From contig NC_042521.1 of assembly GCF_900963305.1 (NCBI RefSeq), positions 6,219,614 through 6,283,613 of the forward strand: 64,000 bases of DNA, given 5' to 3'. How positions within the stretch are numbered: position 1 is the stretch's first letter; every line of letters begins with the position of its first letter. This stretch comes from Echeneis naucrates (lineage: Eukaryota > Chordata > Actinopteri > Carangiformes > Echeneidae). Positions 1 to 12,924 of this stretch are shown here, piece by piece. Both the position numbers and the translations under genes were made by a program. The notes beneath the pieces are model-generated. The model had not been told where the DNA came from. It saw only the letters and a list, made by a program, of their open reading frames with translations, and did no database searches.

Positions 1-3000
1 AGTGACTTCCAGTAACAGCGTCAGGTCCTCGAGACTTCAACACATTTGTGTTTTCAACCATCAGTGTGAAATAGTGCAATATGATGGGTGCTTGATGCTC
101 AAGCAAGATAGATATTATGATTTAGCAGGAGTTTTTTCTTACCAATGTTTCAAAACTTTTATACCATCCTCCTCATATTTACAGAGCATATAGATGCTTT
201 ATGAGAATATCGTATTAGTAATTCAAGGAATTTATTTGCTAGAGATTTGTTAGCACAAGACTCCATATTTGGAGCTGTGACAGGTAGATAACTGTACTTC
301 TATCAAGCAGACATTATATAGAATGAATGATAGCCTGTGAATATCTCTAAACTGTGCTTCAGGACATTTGTTATTACTCTCCGCTATGCAGCGATGAGTA
401 ATTGAATCTCATGTCTTCTGTAACAGTGTGTTTTTGATAACTTTGTCCAGTAACTCAAGAGTATGTACTACCAGCCGATTCCCCCTGCCCCTCTGGGTTC
501 ATCTCTCAGCCCAAGTCATACCTCGAGTTACTCGTATTGACTACCCATTTGTATCCTCTTGTCAGTACTTTGTTTTCGGGTTTTTTTTTTTTTTTTTAAG
601 TTCTGTTTTACTTTCTGTAAATGTACACTTTTCACAGCACAAAATGAATGTGAATTATTTCTAATAAAACAAATATACATATATTAAATGATGAATGTGG
701 CCCTCATATTGTCGAGCAATAAGCGCATTCTAATGGTCCAATATCATTTTAAGTCTCATTCTCAGTATCTTAATAATCAGATTCAGAACAACAGGAAATA
801 AATTAGCCTGCTGACTCAAATTGGCTTGTTGTCTGACAGCAATATCTGAAGCCAGATCAGAACAAAAAGTTCCAAAATAAAATGGCTGACAAACTGACAA
901 TACTACAATCACTAGAAAGTGTAAAAGGACACGAGGAAATGGATTTTGAACTCCTGCCGCATTAAAGTGTCTGGCAAACATGTTGTTCTCTAAATATAGA
1001 CTCGATTTGCAGGTATGAAAAAATAACAATCTCCCAAGATGATAAAACGGCATTTATCTGTTCTATTTTCATGGTCTGGAGGGAGACAGAACCATTACAG
1101 AGAAAAACAGATCTCTGAAGATGAGTAATGAGAAAATAAACGGACTTGACAGAAGGTAGAATATAAGCCTGACCTCTTTAAAAATAGGAAATATTCTTAA
1201 CAGTTTAAATTTAGTTTTGCTCACTTTTTTTTGCATGACTGCCACTCAGCTTTCTTGCCTCTCCATAATCAGTTCTTCAGTTTTAATTGAAACGGTGTGC
1301 TGTAATTCTGCTGCAGGCCATGAGCAACAGGAGATTTACATCATCCATTTGTCGGAGTTCTGCTCATTTTGTGAGGTCAGCTGGGGAGCAGATTGCCTTC
1401 TGTATGCTAGGTGCCATTTTTCACAGAATTTCATGTTTATTACCACGTCACATGATATACACCATTCCTCCAGCAGTGTCGGAGTCAATTTTGCTTTGCA
1501 GAACATTTTGTGCTAATTTATTTTCACACCAAAAGTCATCTGTGCAAAATTTCTGCACCGTCTGCTTGTGATATTTCAGAGCGTCGTTGGTGCCACTTTT
1601 ATAGTATCTGAAATGTGACTCCAAATATATACCATGAGAGTCACTATGCCCCCCCCCAGTATTTCTGTTCCTACCATGTCATAACCATAACCTCTGTTCA
1701 CATTTAAACAAACAAAAAGAAAACGAATGCTAACGAACGCAGGACACAAACTCTTTCTGTCTCCACTCACCATGTCTCATCGCACCACTTCATCTATAGC
1801 ACTAGAACAGCTGCTGCCAGGGACACTCACACATATTGCAGACCTACATAAAGCCTGCAGCTGTAAAGAAGCCTGGACTATTTTCAGATTACTCATAACT
1901 ACAAACACATCAATCCAATCAAAATTAGAATAATTAGTATCTGCAGAGCAGCGTGTCTAAATACTAATCACATCCTAAGGCTGTCAATGACTCCCCCTAC
2001 CCCAGCCAACCATCCAACACAATCACAAACACACACACACACACACAAAAGTGCCGCTATCAATTAACACTTCCCTGGCATTAACAGCAAGGTCCGTGCC
2101 ATCTTTTAATTGAAGGCTGTTGCTACGGAAACAACTGAAGCTAATCTCCAAAGAGAAGTGAAAGTGTGAAATGAAATGGATGTAATTTCTCTCTACAGCC
2201 ACCTCCGTCTCCTTAACGACAGTCAGCGTCAGCGACAGTCTTAATCTACTGCCAATGATATTTATATTAATCATAAGGACGTTCAAATCAACGAAATATT
2301 AATAATACACATTAATCCTGCATGATCATTCTGCCATTTTTGAAGTTGTAATTTCATGTATACATGCGTACAGTGTATAGATAGTGTTGATGTGCAAATT
2401 TTGCTAATTTGAAGTAGATATTAAAGTTATTTTAATCAACTTGAAAAACATTTATGAGCATGCATCATAAAGATGACACCAAGCTCAGTAAGGCTTTGTG
2501 AATATGTGAATCCCATTAAAATATTAATTATGCTGGCTTTTTAAAAGTCAAAGGACTCCTTTCATTAGTGGAGCTAACAATGATCTACATAGCTGAAATT
2601 ATTGAAGACACTGGGAAATATAAATTACAAGAAACTCATCACTGCATCAGAACTTCATTTATTCTTAACTCATAACTTAAACTCACGTGGGATGAGTGAA
2701 CAGAAAGCTCTTATGTTGTTTTCACATTCCTGAACATTTGCATGGCTTTAACATTGAAATGTTGGACATTTAGTGAATTGCATCGGTTATTTTTTACAGT
2801 GCAGAGTGTCCTTCAGATAAATAATGCTATTGTCTCCTGGAGTGAAACTGAAATGCTTACACCACTCGTTTTTCTTTTTACAATAGCAGAACTTCTTTTG
2901 AAGCCGAAGAGTGGAGGGTTAAAATTACAGATCTACCATTTACCTGAAACAAGCGCACATACTTGTCCAAACCCTCTCTGTGTCTCTCGGTCCTTTCGCT

Positions 3001-6000
3001 CTCTTCCTCTTCATATCCCTGCCTCTCTTTCATATGAAGAGCTTTTTCTCCCTGGTTGGCCTAGTTGCCCCCCCCCCCATATGGTTCCTTTATCTCTGAA
3101 TGACACAACACATATGTGGTGGATTACAGCTTTGTTTGCATCATAGTAAAATGCCACCAGTCTTCCACTGAGTTCATTACCATTTCACTTTCACACTGTA
3201 TGGTAACTCCGGGGGTTGACTGGACTGAAAGTGGCTAATCACCAGCTTTGGCACTGATGGGGTGCATAAGGCTTCGATACTGAAGTGAAGACATTTTGGA
3301 CAATAAAAACAGCTGGAACCTGGAAAGACTCCCCACATGGTCTCCAAGTGACTGAGCCAATGAAAAGGCTGTATGAGCAGCTGCCAGATGAATGAAGTTA
3401 GTGGAGACAAGTGAAAAATGGACGTTTATTTTCGGAGAGAGGGTTGAATTATGGCACAGGATGTGGTAATGTTGGTCTGTGAGTTCACCTGCATGAATAT
3501 GGCATTGATGAATATCAGCAACCATCGGAACAAATTCAACTTTCTCCACTTTTTCATACTTCATGACTCAACGTACCGGAGTGCTATAGCAATTAGAGAT
3601 GTTCATCATGTGGCAGCACGTGCTGTCATCATCAGAGCGTCCTGGGTTCGACTCTGACCTGTGGACCTAAGATACATGTCTCCCTGCCCACTGTCTGAAG
3701 AAAGGCATCTGATTGCACAAACCAAAAAGCAATATAGCAGGCATAACTCTGACCTTATAATGCAACTTGGTCGAAATCGTAACAACGATATGCGTCTAAA
3801 TAGTTTTGAAAGGATTGATCAATTGTTTTGAATGTTGTGATCACTTTGTTAAATTAGTAAATTCCCATTTAAATTATTGGCAAACTGCCAATAATGTGAC
3901 TAATATCTGTTCCTTTTCCGAAGGACCTTGTGTCTACTACACAATGAATCGAAATCCCTTTATCTAACCTGATGGTCACCATGGCAACAGTGGCAACATC
4001 CAGGAAGCTCATAAGGACTATTAGTAACAAAGAGTTTCAGCTTCAGTAGGCTCTGAGAATTATACAAGCTGAATGGACATAGGCGAAAGCAAGAAATCTT
4101 AAAACCAGTCAGGTTCTCTCATTTACCGATCGTTTCCTGCATTGCACTGGTAACGCCACTGAATGCCATTTAGTGCATGTTTCATGGATGTGCTCCACCA
4201 GATGGAGGTTTGCACAATACAAATCATTTTAGTCTGTTATACTAACGTGACTCCATGTCAACACACTGATAATACCTCGAAAAATGTTTGAAATCCTCAG
4301 CAAAAGGTTCAATTACCTCTGCAGAGGTGTATCAACATGCTTTTTACCGGAGGTATGCATAAATATCAGATTTACATCATTTTATGCAATTATTGATAGT
4401 GCACTTGTAGAAGGAGGCGGATTATTATGCATGACATTCAAACGATGGATTTAAAAAGGGCTGCACCGAAAGGGCTGTTAAACTGAGCCATGCAAATGTA
4501 ATGCAAGTTCACATTAAATGTCGTAAGATATAATAGCAAAAAATGCTCAGGGGACGTTATCACAAAATTGCAATGAATGTCCTTGCAAGTAGAGGTTATG
4601 AAAACAGATCATTCATATGGGAGCACTGCCACATCTTGTTGTCTGCATGACCTTACTTTGTCTTTGCTCAGGTTAGTGCTGTTGCCAGGATACTATTTCC
4701 TATGGCAACACTTGAGCTGAGGAGGTGAGCAGCTCTGAAAGGATCCAGGTAACTGGCTACTCTCTATCCTGTGCACCGGAAGTCTGAATATGGCCATAAA
4801 AAAACCTCACCGTGCACAAATATGAAAGCAAGAGCCTTCAAAGTTTGCTTCAGCGCAGTGCGGTAGCTCTTTTTTTTTTTTTTTTCCCCCCAGATACAAC
4901 AAAATGACTTCCGGTTCCAGTCAGCCGTCATTTATTGTATCTCCTGTGGTAATTTTGTATTAAGAGATAACCACGTGGAACTTATACAATGTCACCATGC
5001 CCGCAGTATTTAGAAAGAGGGATGTTGCCCTCATGACTCGTACAAGGCAACTTTTTATAAAGATTTCAGAGCTATTTCTTTGTACGCTTGTCACAGTTAC
5101 TTGTATGAAAAAAGCAGCAAATTCAGCTAATACTGGGAATAATGGAACTTTCTGTTCATCAATGGTTATTGCAAGACAATATTCATTTTCCCATGTGAAA
5201 GTCAATTTTCACCCTCATTTTAAATTAAGTGAGAACAGCGCTGGCTTTTGTCCATTACAGGAGGAAATGTTTTGTATGGGTGTTACATGAATGGTAGCAT
5301 ATTCTTATTCCACATTCATTTCAACACAAGTTAGAAGCTCTCCATCAGTGTGAGAGCGCACTGCCACCATTTGTTGCAATAGTGTTACTGCCTCAGTTGT
5401 ATAGTTTCCTGTTCATGCTGCAGAAAAGTATACTCATCTAACAGTTAGGGTTCAACACCTGTCAGTCAGGAGCAGACATCTCAGGCTGTTCACCGAAGCT
5501 GGGTAGCTAAGCATCTGGGCTATTTAGATTGTTGTGATGCTTCTGGATTTCTGCTGAGTTGCCAGACGACCTGTCCAGGCTGGTGTTGGTGTAGTTGTGC
5601 GATGTAACTTTGTTATGATTTGATTTGCTTTGATTTGATTTTGAGGACTACTCTCTTGCACATCTGAGTCCCTTGTTTTCACCTAATGAAATGACATGAA
5701 ATTATATAGAAGAATAAGGAATAATCCATTTTCAGCAGAATAAAGGGAGGATGGATAATAACGAATCTGTGTGTTCAAATCTAAATTTGAAAAGCAAATA
5801 ACTTTATATTCAGAGAAAAACTCCGCCAAGGTCTTGTCATTGATCATTTCTTACCCTATTGCACAACCTTCAAACCTGTGTATGTTTCATTTATGTTAGC
5901 AAAGAAAAAAAGGTTGCCTTACTGAATACAGCGAGCCAACAAGTCAAGTCAAGGCATGTTTCTCATTTTAAATTGGAATTGCTGAACATCTACAGCTCTG

Positions 6001-7300
6001 AGGATGCAGTACACTGTCACATACAAAACTTATTTACCGTCAGCTCTGCCGAATGAAAGGGGGACGTCAGGGTTGATGAGCTCATACCACGCTGTGCTGG
6101 GATGAGCATCATCTGTCTGGGAGGGCTCTTCATCAGTGAGGCTCTATTATGATTCATCCGTTCTAAACGCCCACCAAGCCTTTTTACTGAGCAAAACTTC
6201 CCTTTGTGCTGCCTAATACTTCTCAACAGCTGAGAGGGTAGCACCGAGTCTCATCCCTTTGAGTAATAGGTGTATAGCACAGAGATGTCAGGTTGGCATA
6301 GTCTATCGACAGCATGCGCATGAAATTAATTGGAAAGGCCAGTGCAGCTTTTGAAGAATCCATCAACAGATAAAAATGACACAAAGAAGAATGATGGTGG
6401 GCACTCTGTCTGTGTTATTACTGCAAATCTTGAGTGATTTTCTGTATCAGCAGGATCCGAGTCTGGCTGTGTGTCTGTGAAATATTAATGGAATTTGTAT
6501 GTTTTCCCAATGTTTGCATGATGCTCTGCTTATCTGGCATGGACTTAAGACCTCGCCAGTTCAAATTCCTCCTGTATAGTGTGTGCCACAAGGTTCAAGT
6601 CCTCAGTGATCCTAAATAGGGACTGGTTGAAGAAGTCGATGAGTTAATTAATTAATTTCCACTCCCAAACAACTGCCGGGCTTTATAAGGCATAAACTGA
6701 AAAGAACTTGACCTCCATGCAACTTGGCTCTGTGGGAATCTGAGACCATAAAAAAACTGTCTTCACATTATTGTCTGGAGTATTCATGCTTGGTTTGGTA
6801 ACATAGAGCAAAAACAAGAAAACAAATTATTTTCTAAGTCAGTGATTTCCAGATTGCTTCCTCTACATTTCCTGAAATCAACTGTGATAATTAAAAAGGG
6901 GAATTTAGACAACGCACAACTTGCACACAACAAATTAATTATGCTTTTTTTTTCATGATAACCAACAGGATCTTTTAGTCAGCACATGGCAAGTCAACTA
7001 AATATCTTAAAAAAGATTAAATGTCTCTCTGGAAAATTAACTGAATGAATTTTTCACAAAGCGGATATGAAATTGCAACGAATGTCCTTGAAATAGTATT
7101 TTTGCGTGTCTTGTAACTTATGTGCGTTCATATTTCAGTGAGTCTGTTTCTATCTTCTGGAGCCGCTGTAACTCCTGTGGGTTAGTAACATATTTCTGAT
7201 CTGATGGCAGATGAACTTGCTGGTTTGTCTTTTGATTGACTGATTTGTTTGTTTATTTTGTGTGCAGGCCTGATGCTGTCCTCCCTCCCTCCCTCCCCCC
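1..7300. other. Intergenic, no gene recognised
   Basis: I see no convincing exon, RNA gene or conserved protein in this AT-rich stretch. The open frames are short (up to 134 codons), have no paired splice sites and no recognisable family. It holds small simple repeats (an AC run near 2031-2048, poly-T near 4870-4885) and one tRNA-derived SINE scrap near 3.6 kb. It may be distal regulatory sequence for a gene left of the window. A comparison with other fish would be needed to find conserved non-coding elements. Confidence 0.6.
3605..3720 (+). repeat. Degenerate tRNA-derived SINE fragment
   Basis: The block contains GTCCTGGGTTCGACTCTGACC (around 3639-3659), which resembles the box-B/T-arm of fish tRNA-headed SINEs. 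The upstream GTGGCAGCACGTGCTGTCATC is like their altered box-A region. No intact cloverleaf, clear target-site duplication or tail is visible, so it is an old fragment and not a tRNA gene. The family is not assigned. Confidence 0.4.
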
Positions 7301-7452
7301 CCCCCTCACCACTTGGGGGCAGCACCAGGCCTGTCTCCCTTTTTCCTCCACGCCCATATGAAACCTAGAAAATTTCCGCAATTTGAGCAAAGGCAGCAAG
7401 AAGCCCGGCTAAGATCTGCTCTCCGCTGCAAAACGCCTGACATCGGCCGGAA
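7275..7452 (+). promoter_or_regulatory. atp5if1 promoter/5' UTR region with C-rich tract
   Basis: A CCCT-repeat and poly-C tract lies at about 7280-7309, directly upstream of the first coding exon. It is G-rich on the - strand and could form a G-quadruplex. No TATA box is evident. The transcription start is inferred to lie between this tract and the ATG at 7453. Confidence 0.4.
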
Positions 7453-8484
7453 ATGTCGAGGTTTCTGCTGAGAGCCGACCTGCGGAGGTGTGTGTCCTCC
7501 CAGATCAGGACGATGTCTGATCAGGTAAACTGCTGGACGACTGGATGTTAGCATTAGCTTCTGACTCACTGCCAGACGAAGCTAACGAGGCTAGCTCGTT
7601 TTCCCTGTTTGTTAGTTTGTTTTGGTTTTTGTTTTTTTATTTTATTTTATTTTATTTCAGGAGAACTACTGTGGTCGGACTTAAATAAAGATGTTGGCAT
7701 GTAAAGCATGCAGTGTGATGAATGTTATATAAAATGTATAACAGGGGAAAAGGTAGAAAAATGAAAGTATGGCTGCTCTGCAGCTGTGAGGTAATGACGC
7801 CTATGAACGATACTTTATTGAATAATGCAGACAAAGATCTGCATGGATAACTTGTATATAAGCCAATATAATCAACAGCAGACAGTCATCTGTACTGTGT
7901 AATGGAGACACTCACCATATGTTTCACAGAGCAGCTAACAAAGATTAGAAAGTTAAGAGATCAGCAGGAGAGCATATTCACCTACTTGATTTAAAACCTG
8001 CAAATTTGCTAAGTGAACCACTGTTGTGAAATTGACTTAGAAGAACCAGAAGATATCTTCTCAAATATAATGCACATGTGTGGTATTATATAATGCATTT
8101 CCTCTGCTTCTTCCAGCTCGGTGAGTTGGGTAGTGGAGCGGGCAAAGGTGGTGGAGGGGGAGGCTCTGTGAGGCAAGCAGGCGGGGCGTTTGGAAAGAGA
8201 GAGGCAGCAGAGGAGGAGCGATACTTCAGGTAAGAAGCATGTCATTGTGTTTGTAAGATTGATGCTGAAGGCTCCTGCCTTGGTCGCCGGCTGGTCCTCA
8301 AAATGTCAACCTGGTTTCTCTTCACCTTGTGTAAACCTGCAGACAAAGAGAGATGGAGCAGTTGGAGACGCTGAGGAAGCATCACAACGAGGAGATTGAG
8401 CACCACAAGAAGGAGATTGAGCGCTTAAAGAGGGAGATTGACCGTCATAAGGGAAAAATCAGGAAGCTGAAACATGATGACTGA
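7453..8484 (+). CDS. atp5if1: ATP synthase inhibitory factor 1 (IF1), mitochondrial
   Basis: Small mitochondrial protein that binds the F1 part of ATP synthase when matrix pH falls and stops wasteful ATP hydrolysis. Coding exons are 7453-7524, 8117-8229 and 8343-8484, all with GT/AG borders and matching phase, giving 108 aa, close to the usual 106. Residues 1-24 form an Arg-rich, acid-poor presequence ([13 protein letters not shown] start). Residues 40-62 hold the inhibitory segment with [18 protein letters not shown]. Residues 63-107 form a charged heptad coiled coil ending in KLKHDD. The paired histidines at 75-76 fall where the family's pH-switch histidines lie. The glycine run at 35-40 is longer than in mammals as I recall them. 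Intron 1 is about 590 nt. Which teleost copy (a or b) it is cannot be told from sequence alone. Confidence 0.95.
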
Positions 8485-8645
8485 AGCGGCGAAGCCTGTG
8501 CCATTCCTCTTGCTGTCCGTCCATCTTATTCCCAAGTCAACAGTGATCAGATAGTAATTGAGTTACTGCTGCTTAAGGCAGGTCCTGTATCAGACTTCAT
8601 ACTGGCAGCAATGAATACTAAAAAAAAAACCAAAAACAAACAAAC

Positions 8646-8651
8646 AATAAA
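8646..8651 (+). terminator. atp5if1 polyadenylation signal
   Basis: AATAAA lies 162 nt after the stop codon, in an A-rich context followed by a T-rich stretch. It is the only canonical hexamer close to the stop, so the transcript probably ends near 8670. That leaves about 700 bp to the hnrnpr first exon. Confidence 0.7.
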
Positions 8652-8999
8652 GTGTTTAATTTTTCACATTACATGAAAGCTTTTGGATTCACTGTATATC
8701 CTGATTGTTTTCTGCCTTAAAGTCGGTTATTCTGCCTTTTTAATACCCCCCCTTGGTTTTGTTTTTTTTTTTGTATAACGGGGTTGATCCTGTGTAGGGT
8801 TTGCAGAAAGGGGGCTTTCACTGGACTGAGGTCATGCCCGTCAAGGTTCAGCCTCCCTGGTTGGTTAGTGGACTGTGGGGCGTTTGTTTTGGCTCACCGG
8901 GCAGTCCTCTGATATCCAACCCCGCCCACGTCCACCACCAAAAACCCACTTAACCGGGAGCTAGCAGTCTCTCCTAGCTTTAAACTCAAGCTACTCTTG

Positions 9000-9352
9000 T
9001 GTTTTGTCTGAATTAAAACATATACCCATAACCCAAATCGTAAGTATCCGCGCGCCCCCTCCCCACTTTAAAAAAAATACCCGCCTGTCCCGGTGTCTGA
9101 AAACGAACCTACCCTTCCCCATTGTGCATTATTATTATTATTTTTTTTTTTCTCTCCTCCTCCACATCTCGCGATGTTTGCTAAGCGGTGGCGTTGTTCG
9201 GGCGAGCCGACGACGAGACCGTAGCTGTCTGGAAATCAGTCTTGTGGGTTAGACTGAAACGTATTTCCTCAAAATAGGCACACTCGTTTGTCCGACAGGT
9301 TGATCGCCTCACACGTTAACACGCCGCACAGTTAGCTTCCTGAATCACACCG
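9000..9352 (+). promoter_or_regulatory. hnrnpr promoter and non-coding exon 1
   Basis: A rise in CpG content from about 9045 leads into a probable untranslated first exon that ends at 9352 with the donor CCG|GTAAGT. The next acceptor is at 10024 (TTAG), just before the coding exon. The exact start site is not visible. TC-rich and poly-T tracts lie at 9129-9160. Confidence 0.5.
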
Positions 9353-10030
9353 GTAAGTCGCGCTAACTGTCTGCTTGCAGCCGCCGCGGAGCTTTGTGTG
9401 TTTGATTTGTGAGGTGTCTCTGCACGGCGAGGCCTTCGTGTGAGCTCGTTAGCTAGCTTCCCCCCCCAACCACCACCACCACCTAACCCCCCAATCCCCC
9501 CCCCCACACACACACACACAAAAAGAAAAGGCTAACCGATATCTCTGCCTACATAACTGGGGGCTATCCTCGGATATTGTTAAATGCGTCCTGATCGGTC
9601 TGAAAAACGCGGGGCCAGCAGGGTAATGTGCAAATAAAACACATGCTAGCTAGCGAAGCTGCACATGAAGGGGGCGGGACGGTGTGGTTTCTTTAAGTGA
9701 CCGGGTTGTGTTACCGCACAATAGCACAATGTTTTCACCCCGAGCTTCCAAAACACACACACACACACACACACGCATCTACTGTTTCTGACACTACAGC
9801 CAGAAATACACATGGCAGTTTTAAAGTTGTATAGGCCGTGAACACATCACAGTGTCCTGTCAGTGGAGATCCATATGATCCAGTCACAGAAACAGAAACA
9901 GCTTTGGGAAAAACATTAAGTCAGTCTGGGAGAAGGACACATCAGATTTTCACCTGATCCAAGAAAAGTAATGTCATTACATGAATTTGAGTTGAATAAG
10001 TTGTTGTTGTTGTTGTTGTGTTAGAGGAGA

Positions 10031-12924
10031 ATGGCTGCCGCTGAGGTGAACGGTAGTTCTGCCCCAGCAAAGGAGGAAGAGGAGCCCATGGATGTGACGG
10101 CACCCCACACAGAAAACTACCAGACCCTCATCGATGCTGGGCTGCCTCAGAAAGTGGCCGAAAGTCTCGACAACATTTTCCAAACAGGTGGGTGGCAGCT
10201 GCCCTCGCACCGACAGTTTAAGGTGACAACTGTAGCTGAGGCTGAAAGTGACCATAAACTTGTAACCTTAGGCTTGGTGGCATATATTGACCTTGATGAG
10301 AGAGCTATTGATGCACTGAGGGAGTTCAATGAGGAGGGAGCACTAACTGTGCTGCAGCAATTCAGAGAGAGTGATCTGTCCCACGTACAGGTAACCATGT
10401 AGATGGATTACATCTTTCTTTGTCGTACAGTGGAGCTTTGTGTTAATGTAAATTCTGTTTTGTTTCCTTTCTAATGCACTTAAATATTTATGTTTTGTAG
10501 AATAAAAGTGCTTTCCTTTGTGGGGTCATGAAAACCTACAGACAGAGAGAAAAACAAGGAAGTAAAGTTCAAGAATCCACTAAGGGCCCAGATGAGGCAA
10601 AAATAAAGGTAAACAAAGTCATGTACTGACCTTTGCTGTGTGGGAGGTCAAAATGAAACTCACATAAGTGTGCTGCTACTGCCATAGAGGTCAGTTAATG
10701 TTTTGTTTCCATACTTTCCAGGCTTTGTTGGAGCGGACCGGATACACCCTGGATGTAACAACAGGGCAGAGAAAATATGGAGGTCCCCCACCTGAAGATA
10801 TTTTCAAAGGAACACAACCAGGAATCGGAACTGAGGTAAATAAAGTGATAAATACCGAAGCATATCTGTCTGTATTTCAAGGTACTAATATTTTGGGTCT
10901 CTGCTGCTTCAAATTACAAATAAAAAAATCGTTCTCACATTCTAAACTGTGATGTACAAATTGTAATTGATCTTTGCATTGCCTCCTTTACTTCAGGTGT
11001 TTGTTGGAAAAATACCCAGAGATTTATACGAAGATGAGTTGGTGCCGCTGTTTGAGTCTGCTGGTCCAATCTGGGACCTCAGATTAATGATGGACCCTCT
11101 ATCTGGTCAGAACAGAGGCTATGCCTTCATCACATACTGCAATAAGGATGATGCACAAAAGGCTGTGAAGCTTGTAAGTGGTATGGCAGGGTATTGGCAA
11201 AGGTCCACAATCTAACTGGACATTTTCTGGAAATCTTCTCCTGACTGCAAATAGTTTCATTCTTTTGTTGTCGTTCGTTCATTCAGTTGTTGGCCTGTCC
11301 ATTTTATTTTCAGTGTGATAACCATGAAATTCGTCCTGGCAAGTACTTGGGAGTGTGTATATCTGTTGCAAACAATCGCCTGTTTGTCGGATCAATTCCA
11401 AAGAACAAGACAAGGGAAAGTATATTGGAAGACTTTGGCAAAGTTACAGGTCAGTTTGAAATACAATCCACGAAAACAAATGCCTTTGCTATTACAGAAA
11501 AATGACGATGGTATTGCTCTGCCTTTACAGAGGGTCTGCAAGAGGTGATATTGTACCACCAGCCAGATGACAAGAAGAAGAACCGTGGCTTCTGTTTCCT
11601 GGAGTATGAGGACCACAAGTCTGCAGCACAGGCTCGCCGCCGCCTAATGAGCGGGAAGGTCAAGGTGTGGGGCAACCCAGTCACCGTTGAGTGGGCTGAC
11701 CCTGTCGCTGAGCCAGACCCGGAGGTCATGGCCAAGGTCAGCAAGTTTCGTGTTTTGCATCTTGGAAAACCTCACCCACATTCTGCAGCACTCTATATTG
11801 TAGTTTTTCGTGTACATAGGTGAAGGTGCTCTTTGTCAGGAAGCTGGCCACAGCAGTGACTGAAGAACTTCTTGAAAAGACTTTTTCTCAGTTTGGAAAG
11901 CTGGAGCGAGTAAAGAAACTTAAGGACTATGCTTTTGTCCATTTTGAAGAAAGGGATGCTGCAGTGAAGGTGGGTTTTGTTTTTTGTTTTTTTTGTTTTA
12001 GGTGTGCGTGTGTGTGGGGGGGTATGATTTAGAAAAAGTCTTAGGCCATCTCATTTGTATATTTTATTGTAAAGAGTTTGTTCTGTTTTGTGAAGGCAAT
12101 GGATGAGATGAATGGGAAGGAGCTAGGGGGGGAGGAAATTGAGATTGTTCTGGCAAAGCCTCCAGACAAGAAGAGAAAAGAGCGCCAAGCAGCCCGGCAG
12201 ACCACCAGGAATGCAGGGTGAGTCGGACTGATAAAACACACAACTGGTTATCTGCCTGACTTAATTTCATTCTCAAGTAAGGATTCGTTAAATGTAACAC
12301 TCTCCTTTCCTCTGCAGGTATGACGACTACTACTACTACCCACCACCACGCATGCCACCACCGGGCCGAGGTAGGGGCCGTGGTGGCAGAGGGGGCTATG
12401 CCTACCCACCAGATTACTATGGATATGAAGACTACTATGATGACTACTATGGCTACGACTATCATGACTACCGCGGTGGCTATGAAGATCCTTACTACGG
12501 CTATGAGGATGTGTACAGCATGAGGGGCCGTGGTACTCGTCCCAGCAGGGGAGGGCCTCCTCCACCTAGGGCTCGTGGCGCTCCACCGGCACGAGGCCGG
12601 GGTGGCTACGCCCAAAGAGGACCACCCCTTGGCGGTCCAAGGGGTGGCCGAGGAGGGCGGGGAGCCCCTTTCCAGCCGCAGAGGGGCCGTGGTCCTCGCG
12701 GGGCCAGGGGAAATCGTGGGGGAAATGTCGGCGGAAAGAGGAAGGCAGACGTGTTTAACCAGCCTGACTCCAAGCGCCGCCAGACCAACAACCAACAGAA
12801 CTGGGGGTCCCAGCCCATCGCCCAGCAGCCCCTGCAGCAAGGGGCCGACTATTCCGGTAACTATGGTTACAGTAATGACACCATGGAGTTTTCACAGGAT
12901 TCTTATGGGCAGCAGTGGAAGTAG
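10031..12924 (+). CDS. hnrnpr: Heterogeneous nuclear ribonucleoprotein R
   Basis: Nuclear RNA-binding protein of the hnRNP R/Q family, acting in pre-mRNA processing and mRNA transport. Coding exons: 10031-10187, 10272-10390, 10501-10608, 10722-10835, 10997-11173, 11314-11449, 11531-11736, 11820-11969, 12096-12217, 12318-12924. All phases agree and give 631 aa, near the human 633. Order: acidic N-terminal domain (about 20-100), RRM1 from 167 ([19 protein letters not shown]), RRM2 from about 247 ([14 protein letters not shown]), RRM3 from about 341 ([15 protein letters not shown]), a Tyr/Asp-Gly region (434-480), RGG repeats, a bipartite NLS (KRKAD...SKRR) and the C-terminal YGQQWK that separates HNRNPR from SYNCRIP. 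The first intron inside the coding region is only 84 nt and stop-free (see findings). Confidence 0.96.
10188..10271 (+). other. 84-nt in-frame, stop-free intron (exitron candidate) in hnrnpr
   Basis: The segment between ...CAAACAG and GCTTGG starts GTGGGT and ends CCTTAG. Removing it gives the family sequence [16 protein letters not shown]. Keeping it adds exactly 28 codons without a stop, so retention would make a longer protein instead of a nonsense transcript. The extra peptide does not occur in the hnRNP R/Q proteins I know. Confidence 0.7.

Noticed and set aside
3605-3660. tRNA-like box B (GGTTCGACTC)
   Set aside because: No cloverleaf or acceptor stem can be formed; read as a SINE scrap instead of a tRNA gene.
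12064-12840. A 258-codon - strand frame and a 196-codon + strand frame over the last hnrnpr exon
   Set aside because: Both are shadows of the RGG-coding exon in other frames; the in-frame exon gives a clear hnRNP R C-terminus.
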